The notes beneath the pieces were generated by a model. That model was not told the DNA's origin and did not search any database. It worked only from the letters and a program-made list of their open reading frames with translations. A stretch of DNA of 64,000 nucleotides from Ampelocalamus luodianensis. Its lineage: Eukaryota > Streptophyta > Magnoliopsida > Poales > Poaceae. A program made the position numbers and the translations under genes. The DNA is taken from the NCBI GenBank assembly GCA_036346255.1, contig CM070629.1:55612916-55676915 (forward strand), given 5' to 3'. This document shows positions 48,426 to 60,050 of this stretch, piece after piece (position 1 is the stretch's first letter; every line of letters begins with the position of its first letter).

Positions 48426-49384
48426 AGGACGATCCCACGCCGACGGGAGTAGTTAATATTGAGTTCTTCGTCGACAACCTTTTCTACAGTTCTGAAGGCA
48501 AGCGATCCTCTTGAACATGAATCTAGCTATTTTAAATTGTAAACTGTATATTGCTATATCATTTATTATTGCATTCAAAACTATTTCTCAAAAATAAACC
48601 TCTTAATGAATATGAGAATGAAAGAAGAAGAAAAGATATGATGACGATGAAAGAAATGAAAGATGATGTAATATTATGGCTGGTAAAGGGGCCCGGGCAA
48701 GGATGAGAGAGGGCAAGAGGTGGGACCCCTTACATAGGGTTAAAATATAAGGACCAACAACACTCTTACTCTGGCCTCAAGTCGTATTTCAAGACCAACC
48801 ATTCTCTCATCTCGATGAGCGTAAAATGCTACCAGTTACGTAATCATGCTTTCCACAACTGTAAGTATATATGTGTGAGTGTGTTATGATGAAGCAGCGC
48901 TATAGCGCTATGTGGAGTGTTGGGTGCAGAGGATGAATCGACCCAACCAACATTACGTAACTCGGTGGTGGCGGTCATCACCGACGGAACGTAATGGGTG
49001 GAGAAATTAATCACGTAACTCGAAAACGTTCGATTCGAACTCAAGTCGCATCAAAAGAAATGCGATGGACCTAGCTCATATAGAGCTCGAATAGTTATGG
49101 GTAAAGTGGTACAAGCTCGCATGCTATATAAAATCATGAATTCATGCCGCCTCTCGGATTGGAGTCTACGGAACCGCTAGGGTCTATCTTCTCTCGAGTG
49201 ACTAGTAGTCTCTTCAATATTAAAAATTGTCAACTAATATTTTAATGAGTTATGTATTTTCAGAATCAGAGATGAGCTAGAAAATGAAGTAAAGAACAGA
49301 GATGAGTCATACAGTGCATTTTGCTATTAATGCTTGCTGAGTACATTAATTTGTACTCAACCTTGCTAGTATTCTCCTTTGTAG
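48426..49384 (+). other. Exon/GC-AG-intron-like module, 5' LTR D
   Basis: An exon-like block (48426-48497) follows TTTATTACAG and reads GVVNIEFFVDNLF; it ends TCTGAAG|GCAAGC. The acceptor TTCTCCTTTGTAG ends at 49384 and is followed by a frame ending EGVDYED and a stop. The hairpin GAGTACA-TTAATT-TGTACTC lies just before the acceptor, as in A, B and C. The same layout is at 57047-58012 in the 3' LTR. Confidence 0.55.
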
Positions 49385-49767
49385 ATCCTAGTCTGGCCGG
49401 GAATTATCCCGCGTGGGACGAAGGACATGCAGGTACTGAAGAGGCCGTACGAGGCGAGGGCGTTGACTATGAGGACTAAGGTGAGATGGACAACTGATTC
49501 GGCGCTGGGGACGAGTTGAGGACAGATGGAGTAAGAAAGACAGATGAAGGGGCGTAATCCCATTGTGCCGTTATAAATTAATATGTAAGAACCATAGCCT
49601 TACGCGGATAACTGGAATAAAAAGTACAGTTTCTATTTTATTATTCTGCTACGCTAACTCTGGTAAAGGCTTACTATTCGTTGGAGCAGTGTTCTACTGG
49701 GCAAACAAATAGTAATCCGTATGCCTAAGTGTGATTACCCCTGGGGTAATCACACGGGGCGTCGCGT

Positions 49768-49780
49768 TTTGTATCAGAGC
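49768..49780 (+). other. Primer-binding site of element D
   Basis: TTTGTATCAGAGC just after the LTR end is one base off the initiator tRNA-Met site (TGGTATCAGAGC). Confidence 0.75.
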
Positions 49781-50422
49781 AATAAGATCGGGCCACGCTA
49801 ATAAATAGAAACTGTTGCAGAACTTAAGTATGCTTTTCTCTCCTGCTATATGGCACTAAGTATTCTATTAATCCTTATCTTAATGTCAATTTCTATACCA
49901 GTCTCATTTCAAAAAAATTATTATGTTAAAAAGCTTACCTCATCTTAGAGTGTCATTCCTACTAACATAGAACCACCCCGTTTGTAGAACGATTAGGTTA
50001 TGTATTCAATCTGAGGTAGTCCGACCTAGAATAGTTTGCATTAAGTCTCACGTTGCTATCACCTGTTAGTAGGTCGGTCAAATTCACACCTCAACCTAGG
50101 ATAGGTTCTTCGAAAAATCTAAGCGTGGGTGTCTCATTATAAGGATTAGACTTTAGTGCCTGGACTAGAGGCATGGAGTAGAACTCTGGTTTGGACCGGC
50201 TTTTCCAATTTCTGGATAAGTATGGACCATACTCGTTAGCTTCCTTATCTTTTCATCTATATAACTGGAATGACCCGTCAGCATCCCAAAGTAATCTGTA
50301 ATTACTTAAAGAAAGCAAAGAAAAGGGCTGACGGTGTAAAAAGGATGTCCTATCCCACTTCTGCACATCAAATTTTCCTGAATGAGTGGTTCGTGGCACT
50401 CTGAGCGTGTAGCTCTGGCGTA
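49781..50422 (+). other. Leader of element D, no gene
   Basis: About 640 bp with no coding signal. It has several CCTAG/CTAGG-containing segments and no recognised motif. It precedes the hairpin array. Confidence 0.5.
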
Positions 50423-50640
50423 CCCAGGAGCGAAATCCTGGGCGTACTTAGGAATGAGCCCTGAGCAGTCCCAAATATGTGATTTGGGTAGACTCGAGCC
50501 AGATCTCGAGCGTACCTGGGCACGTGGATCCAGGGTAATGTAGGTTCGCACTCAGAGGCAAGCTCTGAGCGGTCCCAAACACGTGGTTTGGGCGGTCTCG
50601 AGAACGGGTACTCGAGCGTGACTGAGCACGAGAGACTCAG
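50423..50640. repeat. Array of nine short hairpins
   Basis: Consecutive inverted repeats of about 20 bp with 5-7 bp stems and 5-10 base loops: CCCAGGA/TCCTGGG (50423-50442), CTTAGG/CCTGAG (50447-50465), CCCAAAT-ATGTG-ATTTGGG (50470-50488), CTCGAG/CTCGAG (50493-50510), CCTGG/CCAGG (50515-50534), CTCAGAG/CTCTGAG (50551-50569), CCCAAAC-ACGTG-GTTTGGG (50574-50592), CTCGAG/CTCGAG (50597-50616) and CTGAG/CTCAG (50622-50640). The first four recur in order as the next four, a period of about 100 bp. Stems differ between units while pairing is kept. Confidence 0.85.
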
Positions 50641-51214
50641 ATAGAATAGGATTTGGATCTTTTGCATCTCATTGTTTCTTGGTGTTATTTGCTTACTGTG
50701 TGTATGGATTAATACAACTCACCCGCGGGCTAGATTCTGCCAAATAAATATGTTACCATCTTCTCTACCACAAATCACTGCTAAAGAAGCAAAGAGATAA
50801 ATAAAATCAACATAAAATACTTCTCAAACAAAAATGCCACTAACACCACTATTAATATAAACCATCTCTTAACATCTCCCCCGCATGATGGAAGGTAAAG
50901 GGGTAGAGCGATCGAACCTTGGGACTGAGATTGGGGCTATCGCCGTAGAACACAGCAGAGGGAAATCCACTAGCAAACCTAAATGAGACAGCATCTGACC
51001 AATCTAGGATAACCACCATACTAGAAACCAATCATCCTCGCCCACCGCCTACCCATGGGCCTTGCCAAAGCATGTCACAGCAACCACCATCGAGATTTGG
51101 ACCACCTAGGCCTAGACCCGTCAACCCACCCTTCCAAAGATCCATGACCCAGCAGCAACCTGTTGCCATAGCTGTAGATGTGCGAAGTGTAGAGGACATC
51201 ACCCCGACGAAAGA
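50641..51214. other. Element D interior, no gene recognised
   Basis: About 570 bp between the hairpin array and the minisatellite. It includes an A-rich stretch (50760-50880) and a C-rich segment (50940-51190). No ORF or motif is supported. Confidence 0.4.
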
Positions 51215-51775
51215 TAGCAGGATGGATTGAGTATTAGATTAAAGGACTACACGATTGTTGGGTATTGGATTTTTAGAAATACATCATTGACGGATATGGG
51301 ATTATAGGATTACATTATCATTGGATACTAGAATAATGAATCGTTGGATGTGGGATTATAGAAATAGATTATTGTTGATATTGGATTGATGGATGTATGA
51401 TTATTAGAAATACATTATTTGTGAGTATTTGATTATTGTTGGATATAGAAGTGAAGGTTGGCTACTGGATTCTAGGAATACAGTTGCTGGATTGTTGGAT
51501 TGATGGATATTGAATTAGGGAGATAGATTATTGTTGAAGATGGGATTGTAGAATTATATAATCGTGGAGTTGGATTATCAGATTTCATCATAGTGGGATC
51601 ATAGGATTATATCATGATCAGATTATTAGAAATATATTAGCGTTGAATTATATAAATGCAATTGTTGGATGTTGAAATATGTTAATATTGGATTATAGAA
51701 GTATATTTTTGTTGGAGTATAAAAATAAATCTTAGTGGGGTTATAGAAATACACCTTGACGGATTTGAATAGATC
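51215..51775. repeat. Degenerate AT-rich minisatellite
   Basis: Repeats of a loose unit of roughly 30-45 bp built from GATTGTTGGATATTGGATTA and TAGAAATACATTA-like segments. TAGAAATA recurs many times (for example near 51274, 51359, 51408, 51629 and 51747), and TTGTTGGAT at intervals throughout. Copies are strongly diverged, so the unit length is approximate. Confidence 0.7.
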
Positions 51776-52170
51776 TTAATAATTGTGGGAGAAATTGCAT
51801 TGGAAATTTAATCCAGTTAAGGTGGTGATTGAAATACAAAAGGGTTGGTTATTTATAGCAATTCATGGTGTTAAATTTTGATGTATTGACTGAATCGTGA
51901 TATATGGGTAAATTCTGTAGAATTAATTGGATGATCTAGTCATGATGGATTTATTGGATATGATTGAATAGTGAACTTGGAGTCAGAGGTATTATTAGTG
52001 ATTGTTGATAATCTAGTATTGATAATCCGATTAAGTATAGGTACTGAATAGAGAACGAAATTGGAATACTATAGTTAGCTTTGAACAGAATCTAGGTGTA
52101 TGGGTTGAATTATAGATAATTTATGAAATCGGTGGAGTACTGGAATGAGTAGTATTGGGTTGATCGCAAA
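51776..52170. other. AT-rich element D interior, no gene recognised
   Basis: About 400 bp of AT-rich sequence grading out of the minisatellite, with TTGGAT-like echoes but no clear unit. It ends where LINE coding sequence begins. Confidence 0.4.
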
Positions 52171-53515
52171 GCAAATGGGAGTATTAAACATCAATTCCTA
52201 GAGATGGCAAGAGATTTCTTTAGAGGGGTTTTTGGAGTTGAAGAGATTGAATTTTGGAGTTATCACCCTAATCCATGAATTCAAAGAGGTTACTATTGTT
52301 AAACAGTATAGGCCTATCTGTCTGTTAAATGTTAGCTTCACAATTGTGACTAATCTTCTGGCTAATAGATTGGGGGTTACTGCTGATAGAATCATTGATG
52401 ATTGTCAATCTGCATTTATTAAAGGGAGAAATATTTTAGATGGAGTGATTGCTTTTCAGGAGGTTACTCATGGGATTAGTGGTTCCTATAGTAAATTGGT
52501 GATTTTTGAACCTGATTTAAAAAAATCTTGGGAAAAGATCCATTAGAGTTCGTTTGGAAGAAGTGATAGTGAAGAAATGTTGTTTTTCTGAGCATTGGAT
52601 TCAATTGATTATGAGTTCAGTTAAGGGAGAGATTAGTCTTGGTAAATAGTAGCTTGAGTAGTTTTCCCATTTACACCAGGGGCTCTTATTGAGTTAATGA
52701 GGATATTCAAATTTAAATATCACGTGGTGAAAAGGAAGTTGTTGGTAGATCTAAAGATTTTGGTGGTTTTAGGGATTATAAACACTCAGGTTATGAATGA
52801 CTTCCTGATTGCTAAATGGGTTAGGAAAATTTCATGCAGCTAATAATGAGAGGTGGTTCGGAATTCTTAGATCTAAGTATTTTCCTGGGAGTGTTTACAG
52901 AGATGTCAATCCATTAAGGGGGTCTCAATTCTGGAAGGCTATACCGGATGTGAGAAGAATTGGTCACTTGGGGTGCTAAATTTCATATTGAGAAGGATTG
53001 CAATATATCTTTCTGGAGAAATATTTGAATTGGGAATTGCCCGTAGAAGATTCAATTCGACAAACTTTTAGTACCTGTCAGTCCCCAGATATTAGCATGG
53101 CTAACTGTTGTTCGGAAGATAGGTAGAAGATGGATTTTCTTAGAAATTCGGGTAAAGGGGAGAGAAATTCAAAGGAATCTGCTAAGGAACTGTATCATGT
53201 ATATTGATTTGAATAAGGATTTGATAAAGTTATTTGGAGTTGGGAAAATCAGGATTTGTAGTACTGCAGAGAGCACTAATCATTTATGGTGTTCTTGTGA
53301 TTTAGCAAAGTTGTTTGGTGTTGTGTGAAAAAAGGTGCTCGGTTAGAAGCGCCTTCTAAATTTCTTAGATGGCTTTCAAATTAATTAATTGGAGAGGAGA
53401 AGTGTTAGTAGTATAATGTTGTTTTGAGTAGTTTTGTAGCACTGGCTTGGACTCTCTGAGATTATAGAAACATGATGGCAATTGAGACGAATTTCCTAGA
53501 CAATCTATGGATGTG
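52171..53515 (+). pseudogene. LINE (L1-type) ORF2 fragment inside element D
   Basis: RT motifs read in plus: LKRLNFGVITLIHEFKEVT then VKQYRPICLLNVSF (52235-52345) and CQSAFIKGRNILDGVIAFQE (52400-52460), the opening of a LINE reverse transcriptase. Broken frames continue with RWFGILRSKYFPGS (about 52850-52900), ISFWRNI (about 53008) and a zf-RVT-like NHLWCSC (about 53278-53300), then LAWTL (about 53440). The order is correct for ORF2, but the central catalytic part is shortened and the frame broken many times. It lies within D, in the same orientation, between D's leader and its chromodomain end. Confidence 0.8.
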
Positions 53516-53720
53516 ACTTCCAAATTCATGTCTTCATTGCAGCATTAGCGTGTTCTTGCCAATAGGATTGATCGCGGTGACTTGGATTGCTTCCTGACTA
53601 TTCTTAAAGACTAGGCTAAGATCAATGCTCGACAAACCTAGGCCTAATTAAAGTCTGTAACCTATTTTTGGTTGTAGAACTCTTTGTTTGATCCTTGATT
53701 TGTAGGCTGGCGTCTCCAAC
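53516..53720. other. Junction between LINE fragment and gypsy pol end
   Basis: About 200 bp without clear motifs; it may be the LINE 3' part or decayed gypsy integrase. No poly(A) tail is visible that would mark the LINE end. Confidence 0.35.
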
Positions 53721-54165
53721 GTGTTACATTTTCGGTTTTCCTTATATCACCTATACGCAGGGTGCGCCGATTCGGATAAAGAAAATTTGAGTCTACAGTA
53801 TGTTGGATCATTTCGGATTGTAGAACATAAATGCACCTTAGCGTACCAACTGGAATTACCTAACCGATTATCAAAGATTCACTATGTATTCCATGTTTTC
53901 CAGCTCCGAAATTGCCTAAAGAAGCCTTCGCAACCTCTAACCGGTTTGGACATACCCCGCAAGATGACCTAACCTGCAAAAAGCCTCCAGTGAAAATTCT
54001 AGCAACAGAAGACCGAAAGCTGTGGAACCAACTTTTCGTCCATGCACGGATCAGTGGGAGGATCATTCCGTTAGTGAAGCCTTGTAGAAGAGCGACGAAG
54101 AACTACACGAAGTCTGCCCCAAACCTCCTCATGAGAGATTTCAATTTCGAGGACGAAATTTTTCC
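53721..54165 (+). pseudogene. Element D pol end: SH3-like and chromodomain-like tail
   Basis: This is the only gypsy coding sequence left in D. The frame 53721-53972 has YVGSFRIVEHKCTLAYQLEL and SKIHYVFHVFQLRNCLKKP, the segment after the integrase core in chromoviruses. A second frame (53912-54199) has KPPVKILATEDRKLW, IIPLVKP and SAPNLLMRDFNFEDEIFPRG, the weak chromodomain and usual end of pol just before the polypurine tract. Everything upstream (gag, protease, RT, RNase H, integrase core) is missing. Confidence 0.8.
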
Positions 54166-54177
54166 AAGAGGGGTAGG
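54166..54177 (+). other. Polypurine tract of element D
   Basis: AGAGGGGTAGGA ends directly at the TGTGAGAACCC start of the 3' LTR. Confidence 0.85.
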
Positions 54178-57100
54178 ATGTGAGAACCCAGAAAATTAGA
54201 CTAATCTAAAACAAGGCTAATCTATAATTAGCAGTAAATTAAATTTTTCTAAAGCTAAACAAATCATAATCGCAGTTGACTTTGAACGCATCGTCGCGCA
54301 AATTCACATAAAAGGATACTATCAAAATTCAACAACAGAGTTACAATGTAAAATTTTGCCACAAGAATAATTCATCAGCATTAAAAACTCAAAGTCATTT
54401 CCAAGATTTCGTTTATCCTTAAAAATAATACAAGAATTCATCTCCGAAAATTATAATATGAATTTAAAAGTAATAATGCAACACAGATACATTCCCCAAA
54501 TAAATTACAAGAATCCATTGCATCCGATCAACATACAATGATTCTTTGCAAGCAAAAATAAAAGATTATTACAACAGCATACAATAAATTACTTACAAAG
54601 AAAAGGTAATATATTACAAACTTAACATCCATTATAAGATTGATTTACAATAGGTCAAAAGATGAATTACAGCATTCAATTAAATTGCCATATAAATTCT
54701 TGCATTGCATTTCGCCGAAGCCCTCCTTGTACCATTGTCCATCTATTACCAGCCATGGAACCCATCGCTCATCCAATCCGAAAACCCGACCCACTGTTCC
54801 ATCGCTCTCCATCGACCAACACACAAGTAGAGAACCAAACACATTATAATAGAATACAAAAGTTGCCGTCAGTATACCCGAAGTCCAGTAGGATACCCAG
54901 AACAACCTGAGCAATCGGTTCCTTGACCGTCGAGATACCCAGACCAACCGAAGTTAGTCGGCCTCTTGATCGTCAAGATATCCAGACCATCCGAGGTCAT
55001 TCGGCACCTATCACTTCTGTGGGTTTCATCCCTCGGCAGATTAAAAGCTCAACACCCACATTTCTAGATTATTCCAACCCTAGCAAAGATTTCCCAGTAC
55101 ATCTCTCCAAGCCAACTTGAGCATTGCTAGTTCACAGTTACAATAGGGCAACCAGGGTAAATAGCCACAGTAGGGAGCATCAATAGATAAGAGTATGGTA
55201 AGAAGTTGAATAGGAGCCTGTAAAGAGGGAATGCACAGGCATTAGACAAGGGGCAGCCAGCCGAAATATCCAGCACAGGCCAACCTTCCCAGGTTCATTC
55301 CCCCAACAAGCCATTTCCCCTGTAAGCCATTCCCCCTGGCCGAGAGCCACATTCAGCTCACCCACAAAGCACAAGCCTCATCATCACCCACCATTTCATC
55401 ACCATCACAAACCACAGAGAGCAACCAGAGAAGAAGGCAAGGAGCCGAAGGAGAAGGGAGTCAAGCACAGCCACGGCCAGGAGCAAGCCAAGCAGCCAGG
55501 AGCAAGACCCACAGAAGGCAGGCTTAGCATCTACCCATCATGTCTTGCAAGCACCCACAGCAGGGAAGAGGAGGAGAGCACCAACTTGAAGCCAACACTG
55601 CCATCCTCCTCTCCCAACCCAGAACCCAACAAGAGGTAACCCTAGTTATACCCCCATTATGCTTCACACATGCACATAGAACATCTCAAGGCAAAGATCG
55701 TATCTAGCTCTCAGTATTTTCATCACAGATTTAGTGTTCACTTCACAAAGTACCCAGCTTAACCCACATCCCGACCATCGCCCTCAGTGTCAATCATAGG
55801 GCATGGATCGAACCCCACAACACCATCTTGACTATCAGTTCATCGCAGAGCAGTAGAGAGGAGGAAGCAAAGGAAGGGATTAAAGGGAAATTTTACCTCA
55901 GTATACCAGTGATGCAATACCCTCAGTAGCACCCACCTCCATCATAGCATTCATGCATGAGCATCTTTTATCACAAATCAAAATCAGCAAAATATCAAAA
56001 GCTAAATCATGCTTAGCCTAAAACCGTAAATAGCAGAAAAAGAGGGGAAATCAGAGGGGAGACCAAGCCGGGTCAGCGAGCCGTAGGGGGAGGAACCGGG
56101 TCAAGGCGCCGGCGGCCGGGAGGCCGAGCCGGCTGGGTCGGAGGGCACCGAGCCAGAAACCTAGCCGAGGCGGCGCTGGCCATCCGACCGCGCCGAGAGA
56201 AGAAGGAGGTGGCAGCGGGCACGCGGGGGTGTACCAGGCGAGCGCAGAGCCGGTGGCGCACGGGCGACACAGGAGGAAACCGCACCGTGTAGATGGAGGC
56301 GGCGGCGGCACCAGGAAGACCCAACCGGGCGGCGTGGGGCTAGGCACACCCGCAGGAGGAGACGCCGGCCACAGGGAGCCGGAGCCGAGGATGCTAGGAG
56401 GCGGCGCAGCCCGCATCTGGGAGCAGAGGGGAAAGAGGAGCGTGGGAGAAAGAAGGGACTAGAAGGGAGGAGGGCGACTACTGGGTGGAGGAGAGGAGAT
56501 AAGGAGGTAAGGAGAGGGGGTATTAGGGTTTAGTAGGATTTTGGGGGAAAGTTTTAGGAGGAATAAAATAAATTCTAGAAAAATTTCATTACATAATTTA
56601 GATGTCCTAGTAGATTAGTAATAAAATTAGTAAAGTTTAGTATTAGAAAATTGTTCAATTAAGCAAGATGAAAAGATCGGTAATCGTTGGTATTAGAAAG
56701 GTTAGTTTTCGGGCACGTCAAACCCTCTCTTTCATTTAGGCGATGATTTGGCGTTAGAAGCAATTGATCTTAATAGAATAGTTAAGATAGTTAGTTATGA
56801 GTTTAGTTAGATTTTTGACTAGTAATTTTATTGTCGTGCGTTAAGCGTGAACTTCGGCAACTGCAACCATAGTGTTGGTAGACTAGATTAACTAGCCTGG
56901 GGAGTGCTAACTGAGAGAGGACCCGAAAAATATTGTTAAATTAAATTGTGCTAACAAATCGGAATCTACTAACCTATGTACTCTTAATATCACCCAAAAT
57001 CAACTGTATATTTATTTTTGTTGTGTGTGCTACTGCTTTATTACAGAGGACGATCCTACGCCGACGGAGTAGTTAATATTGAGTTCTTTGTCGACAACCT

Positions 57101-58394
57101 TTTCTCTGATTACAAGGCAAGCGATCCTCTTGAACATGAATCTAGCTATTTTAAATCAGAATCAGATATTGCTATATCATTTATTATTGCATTCAAAACT
57201 ATTTCTCAAAACAAACCTCTTAATGAATATGAGAATGAAAGAAGAAGAAAAGATATGATGACGATGAAAGAAATGAAAGATGATGTAATATTATGGTCGG
57301 TAAAGGGCCCGGGCAAGGATGAGAGAGGGCAAGAGGTGGGGCCCTTTACATAGGGTTAAAATATAAGGACCAACAACACTCTTACTCTGGCTGCAAGCCG
57401 TATTTGAGTACCAACCATTCTCTCATCTCGATGAGCAAAAATGCTACCGAGTTACGTAATCATGCTTTCCACAACGGTAAGTATATATGTGTGAGTGTGT
57501 TATGATGAAGCGGCGCTATAGCGCTATGTGGAGTGTTGGGTGCAGAGAGATGAATCGCCCAACCAACATTACGAACTTCGGTGGTGGCTGGTCATCACCG
57601 ACGGAACGTAATGGGTGGAGAAATTAATCACGTAACTCGAAAACGCGTTAGATTCGAACTCAAGTCGCATCAAAAGAAATGCGATGGACCTAGCTCATAT
57701 AGAGCTCGAATAGTTATGGGTAAAGTGGTACAAGCTCACAGCAGATGCTATATAAAATCATGAATTCATGCCAGTCTCCTGGATTGGAGTCTACGGGAAC
57801 CGCTAGGGGTCTATCTTCTCTCCGAGTGACTAGTAGTCTCTTCAATATTAAAAATTGTCAACTAATATTTTAATGAGTTATGTATTTTCAGAATCAGAGA
57901 TGAGCTAGAAAATGAAGTAAAGAACAGAGATGAGTCATACAGTGCATTTTGCTATTAATGCTTGCTGAGTACATTAATTTGTACTCAACCTTGCTAGTAT
58001 TCTCCTTTGTAGATCCTAGTCTGGCCGGGAATTATCCCGCGTGGGACGAAGGACATGCAGGTACTGAAGAGGCCGTACGAGGCGAGGGCGTTGACTATGA
58101 GGACCAAGGTGAGATGGGCAACTGATTCGGCGCTGGGGACGAGTTGAGGACCGATGGAGTATGAAAGGCAGATGAAGGGACGTAATCCCATTTTGCCGTT
58201 ATAAATTAATATGTAAGAACCATAGCCTTGCGCGGATAACTGGAATAAAAAGTACAGTTTCTATTTTATTGTTCTGCTACGCTAACTCTGGTAAAGGCTT
58301 ACTATTCGTTGGAACAGTGTTCTACTGGGCAAACGAATAGTAATCCGTATGCCTAAGTGTGATTACCCCTGGGGTAATCACACGGGGCGTCGCA
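54178..58394 (+). repeat. 3' LTR of element D (4.2 kb)
   Basis: Uninterrupted copy of D's LTR. It starts TGTGAGAACCCAG and ends CGGGGCGTCGCA, followed by target duplication CCTCT. The exon/intron-like module is at 57047-58012. Hairpins include GTAAAGGGCC/GGCCCTTTAC (57299-57350), the palindrome GCGCTATAGCGC (near 57512), TCGCAT/ATGCGA (near 57665-57685) and GAGTACA/TGTACTC (57966-57985). Confidence 0.93.
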
Positions 58395-58399
58395 CCTCT

Positions 58400-59159
58400 C
58401 CTCCCTCCCCTCACACCCGAAACCCTAGCCCGCCCCCGCGCCCACTCCTCCCCCTCCCCGACGCCATCTCCTCCCTCCCTCGTACCCACTCCTCCCTCCT
58501 GCTCTCATGGTCGTGCCACCGCATCCTCCTCCATCCTCTCCCCGACGCCCTCCTCCCAGATCTGCATCTCCCCTGGTGCCCTCCTCCACCTCCCTCCTCC
58601 CTGGCGCACCTCCTTCCCAACTCCCTCCTCCCTCGCGCCCCCGAGCCCCTGCTGCCCCCAAGCGCCCCCGAGCCCCTCCTCCTCCTCCCCCCGCCAGCAC
58701 TGCCCCTCCCTTCTCCTCCTCCTCCTCCTCCCGTGCCAGCATCGCCACCCCTCCTCCTCCCCACTCGCCACCACCCCTTCTCCCTACGTAGCGCCGCCAC
58801 CCCTCCTCCTACCGGATTTGTGCACTGGCCTCGACCTCGAACCATGGAGCAAGCGACCCCTCCAACGGCAGCGTCACCGTCAGTTCTTGTGGTGGAATTG
58901 GCTCGAACGCTTGAGAAAGCATGGCAATGAGACACCCAAAGATCAAATTTGTCATAATTTTGAGCGCCTCTTCAAATCAGTGTTGGCCTTAGTGTACAAA
59001 GGTAGAAACAGTAAAGGTAGAATTAAGTTTTTTGTTCATATGTTTAGAAAAACATGGTTCGTGAACTGCTTGGGTGTTTTAGAATGGACTCCGAATTCCA
59101 AATCATCCAATCCGAAACCATTGTCCTTACCGTGCATTCAACATCTAATTCATAAATAA
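58400..59159 (+). CDS. Possible coding fragment with proline/serine-rich start, function unknown
   Basis: An open frame continues from LTR D through a very proline- and serine-rich, low-complexity segment (58400-58800) into more ordinary sequence (58842-59159): FLWWNWLERLRKHGNETPKD, ICHNFERLFKSVLALVYKG, and KFFVHMFRKTWFVNCLGVLE, ending HLIHK and a stop. CCCGAAACCCTAGCC at 58417-58431 is typical of plant 5' leader sequence. I do not recognise a family. It could be a first exon of a host gene, a gene fragment carried by the presumed DNA transposon, or chance. Element D would have separated it from its promoter. Confidence 0.25.
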
Positions 59160-60050
59160 CATTAGTGTTGATGATAATTCTATGTTTGATGCTTGTTTAT
59201 CACTTGGCCTTGCCATTGTTTGATTACCATCGTTGAAAATATTGTTTTCCAAAGCTAACAACTTAATGTTATTCATGAATTGGATATTGATCAGCATTGA
59301 TCTTTCTTGGATGTTGACGAAGCTCTTTCAAAGGCCTAGAACTGATGCTGTTTAGTTTCCTTGTATGATGGGAACCAAGGCTTATGTTTTTGTTTACAAA
59401 TTCCGAACATTGGATGAATAATGTGTATCAGAATTGTTTAATCAAACAAAGTTGGTTTCCTTTGTGAGTTGTAACCATCCAATTTCTCCCCGGTCGATTC
59501 ATAAAGAAAGTGTTGTTTGTTGTTGTTGTTGGTGTTTTATATGTATGTTCGTATTTAACTGTTGATGCGGTTCAGAGTTCAGACTGGTTTGGTGCAATTG
59601 TTATGATCAGAATAAGAGTAGCAATAGCTTGTACTTAAGGATGATTTGACTCTGAATGGAATAATGTGACGATAAAATTGTGAAATTCCAAAGTTGAAGC
59701 ATCAAGTATGCTTTTGGTAGGTGTTTCCTTCTAAAAATGCTGAATCAATGGACACTATCAGTGGTTGTAGGCTCACCTAAACAATGAGAATTTATTCATT
59801 GTAATAATTGTTTTTTGGTAATTATTGGTTGTAATAAATATTTATTATAATACTCGTCAATTACGTTAATTATCGTTAGTTGTCGTTAAATGTTGTTAAT
59901 TACATTAAACGGCATCAAACAAGTCATTACCATCCTCAGGGGCATTTCAGACATTTCTTATCTCGGAAGCTGCAGCCAGCCTAACTAAAAGCCAGAGAGC
60001 CAAACACCAAACATCTTCAGCCCAGTTGTTCAGTCTGCAGTCGTTCAGCC
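59160..60050. other. Non-coding stretch before the right transposon end
   Basis: About 890 bp, AT-rich, with no supported ORF. It includes TGTTGTTGTTGTTG (59515-59535) and a run of GTTAATTA-like segments (59800-59920). It could be intron or transposon interior. Confidence 0.4.

Larger units (their letters stand above)
41286..49766 (+). repeat. 5' LTR of element D (interrupted, about 4.2 kb without the insert)
   Basis: Begins TGTGAGAACCCAGAAAATTAG and ends near CGGGGCGTCGC. It is interrupted between GAGCAATC and GGTTCC by the solo LTR 42027-46301; the flanks match the uninterrupted 3' LTR. The GC-rich part (47430-47900) encodes a proline-rich minus-strand ORF that is repeated in the other LTR; this is not a gene. 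Confidence 0.92.
41286..58394 (+). mobile_element. Ty3/gypsy chromovirus-like element D, deleted or non-autonomous
   Basis: LTRs at 41286-49766 (interrupted by a solo LTR) and 54178-58394 are nearly identical apart from that insertion. The target duplication is CCTCT (41281-41285 and 58395-58399). A primer-binding site and polypurine tract are present. Of gag-pol only the last ~450 bp (SH3-like and chromodomain-like end) can be read. The rest of the 4.4-kb interior holds a hairpin array, an AT-rich degenerate repeat and a LINE fragment. It would depend on proteins from a related element. Confidence 0.9.

Noticed and set aside
50423..50640. CRISPR-like array
   Set aside because: Units are self-pairing hairpins of differing sequence with 2-16 base gaps, not identical direct repeats with unique spacers, and the window is plant nuclear DNA.
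57018..57353. ORF of 111 codons in the 3' LTR of D as a gene
   Set aside because: Only the part 57047-57116 behaves like a conserved block; the rest runs through the presumed intron and is broken in the 5' LTR (48426-48700).
58411..58935. Glycine/arginine-rich minus-strand ORF (174 codons)
   Set aside because: Antisense shadow of a proline/serine-rich CCTCC repeat tract; no start context or domain supports it.
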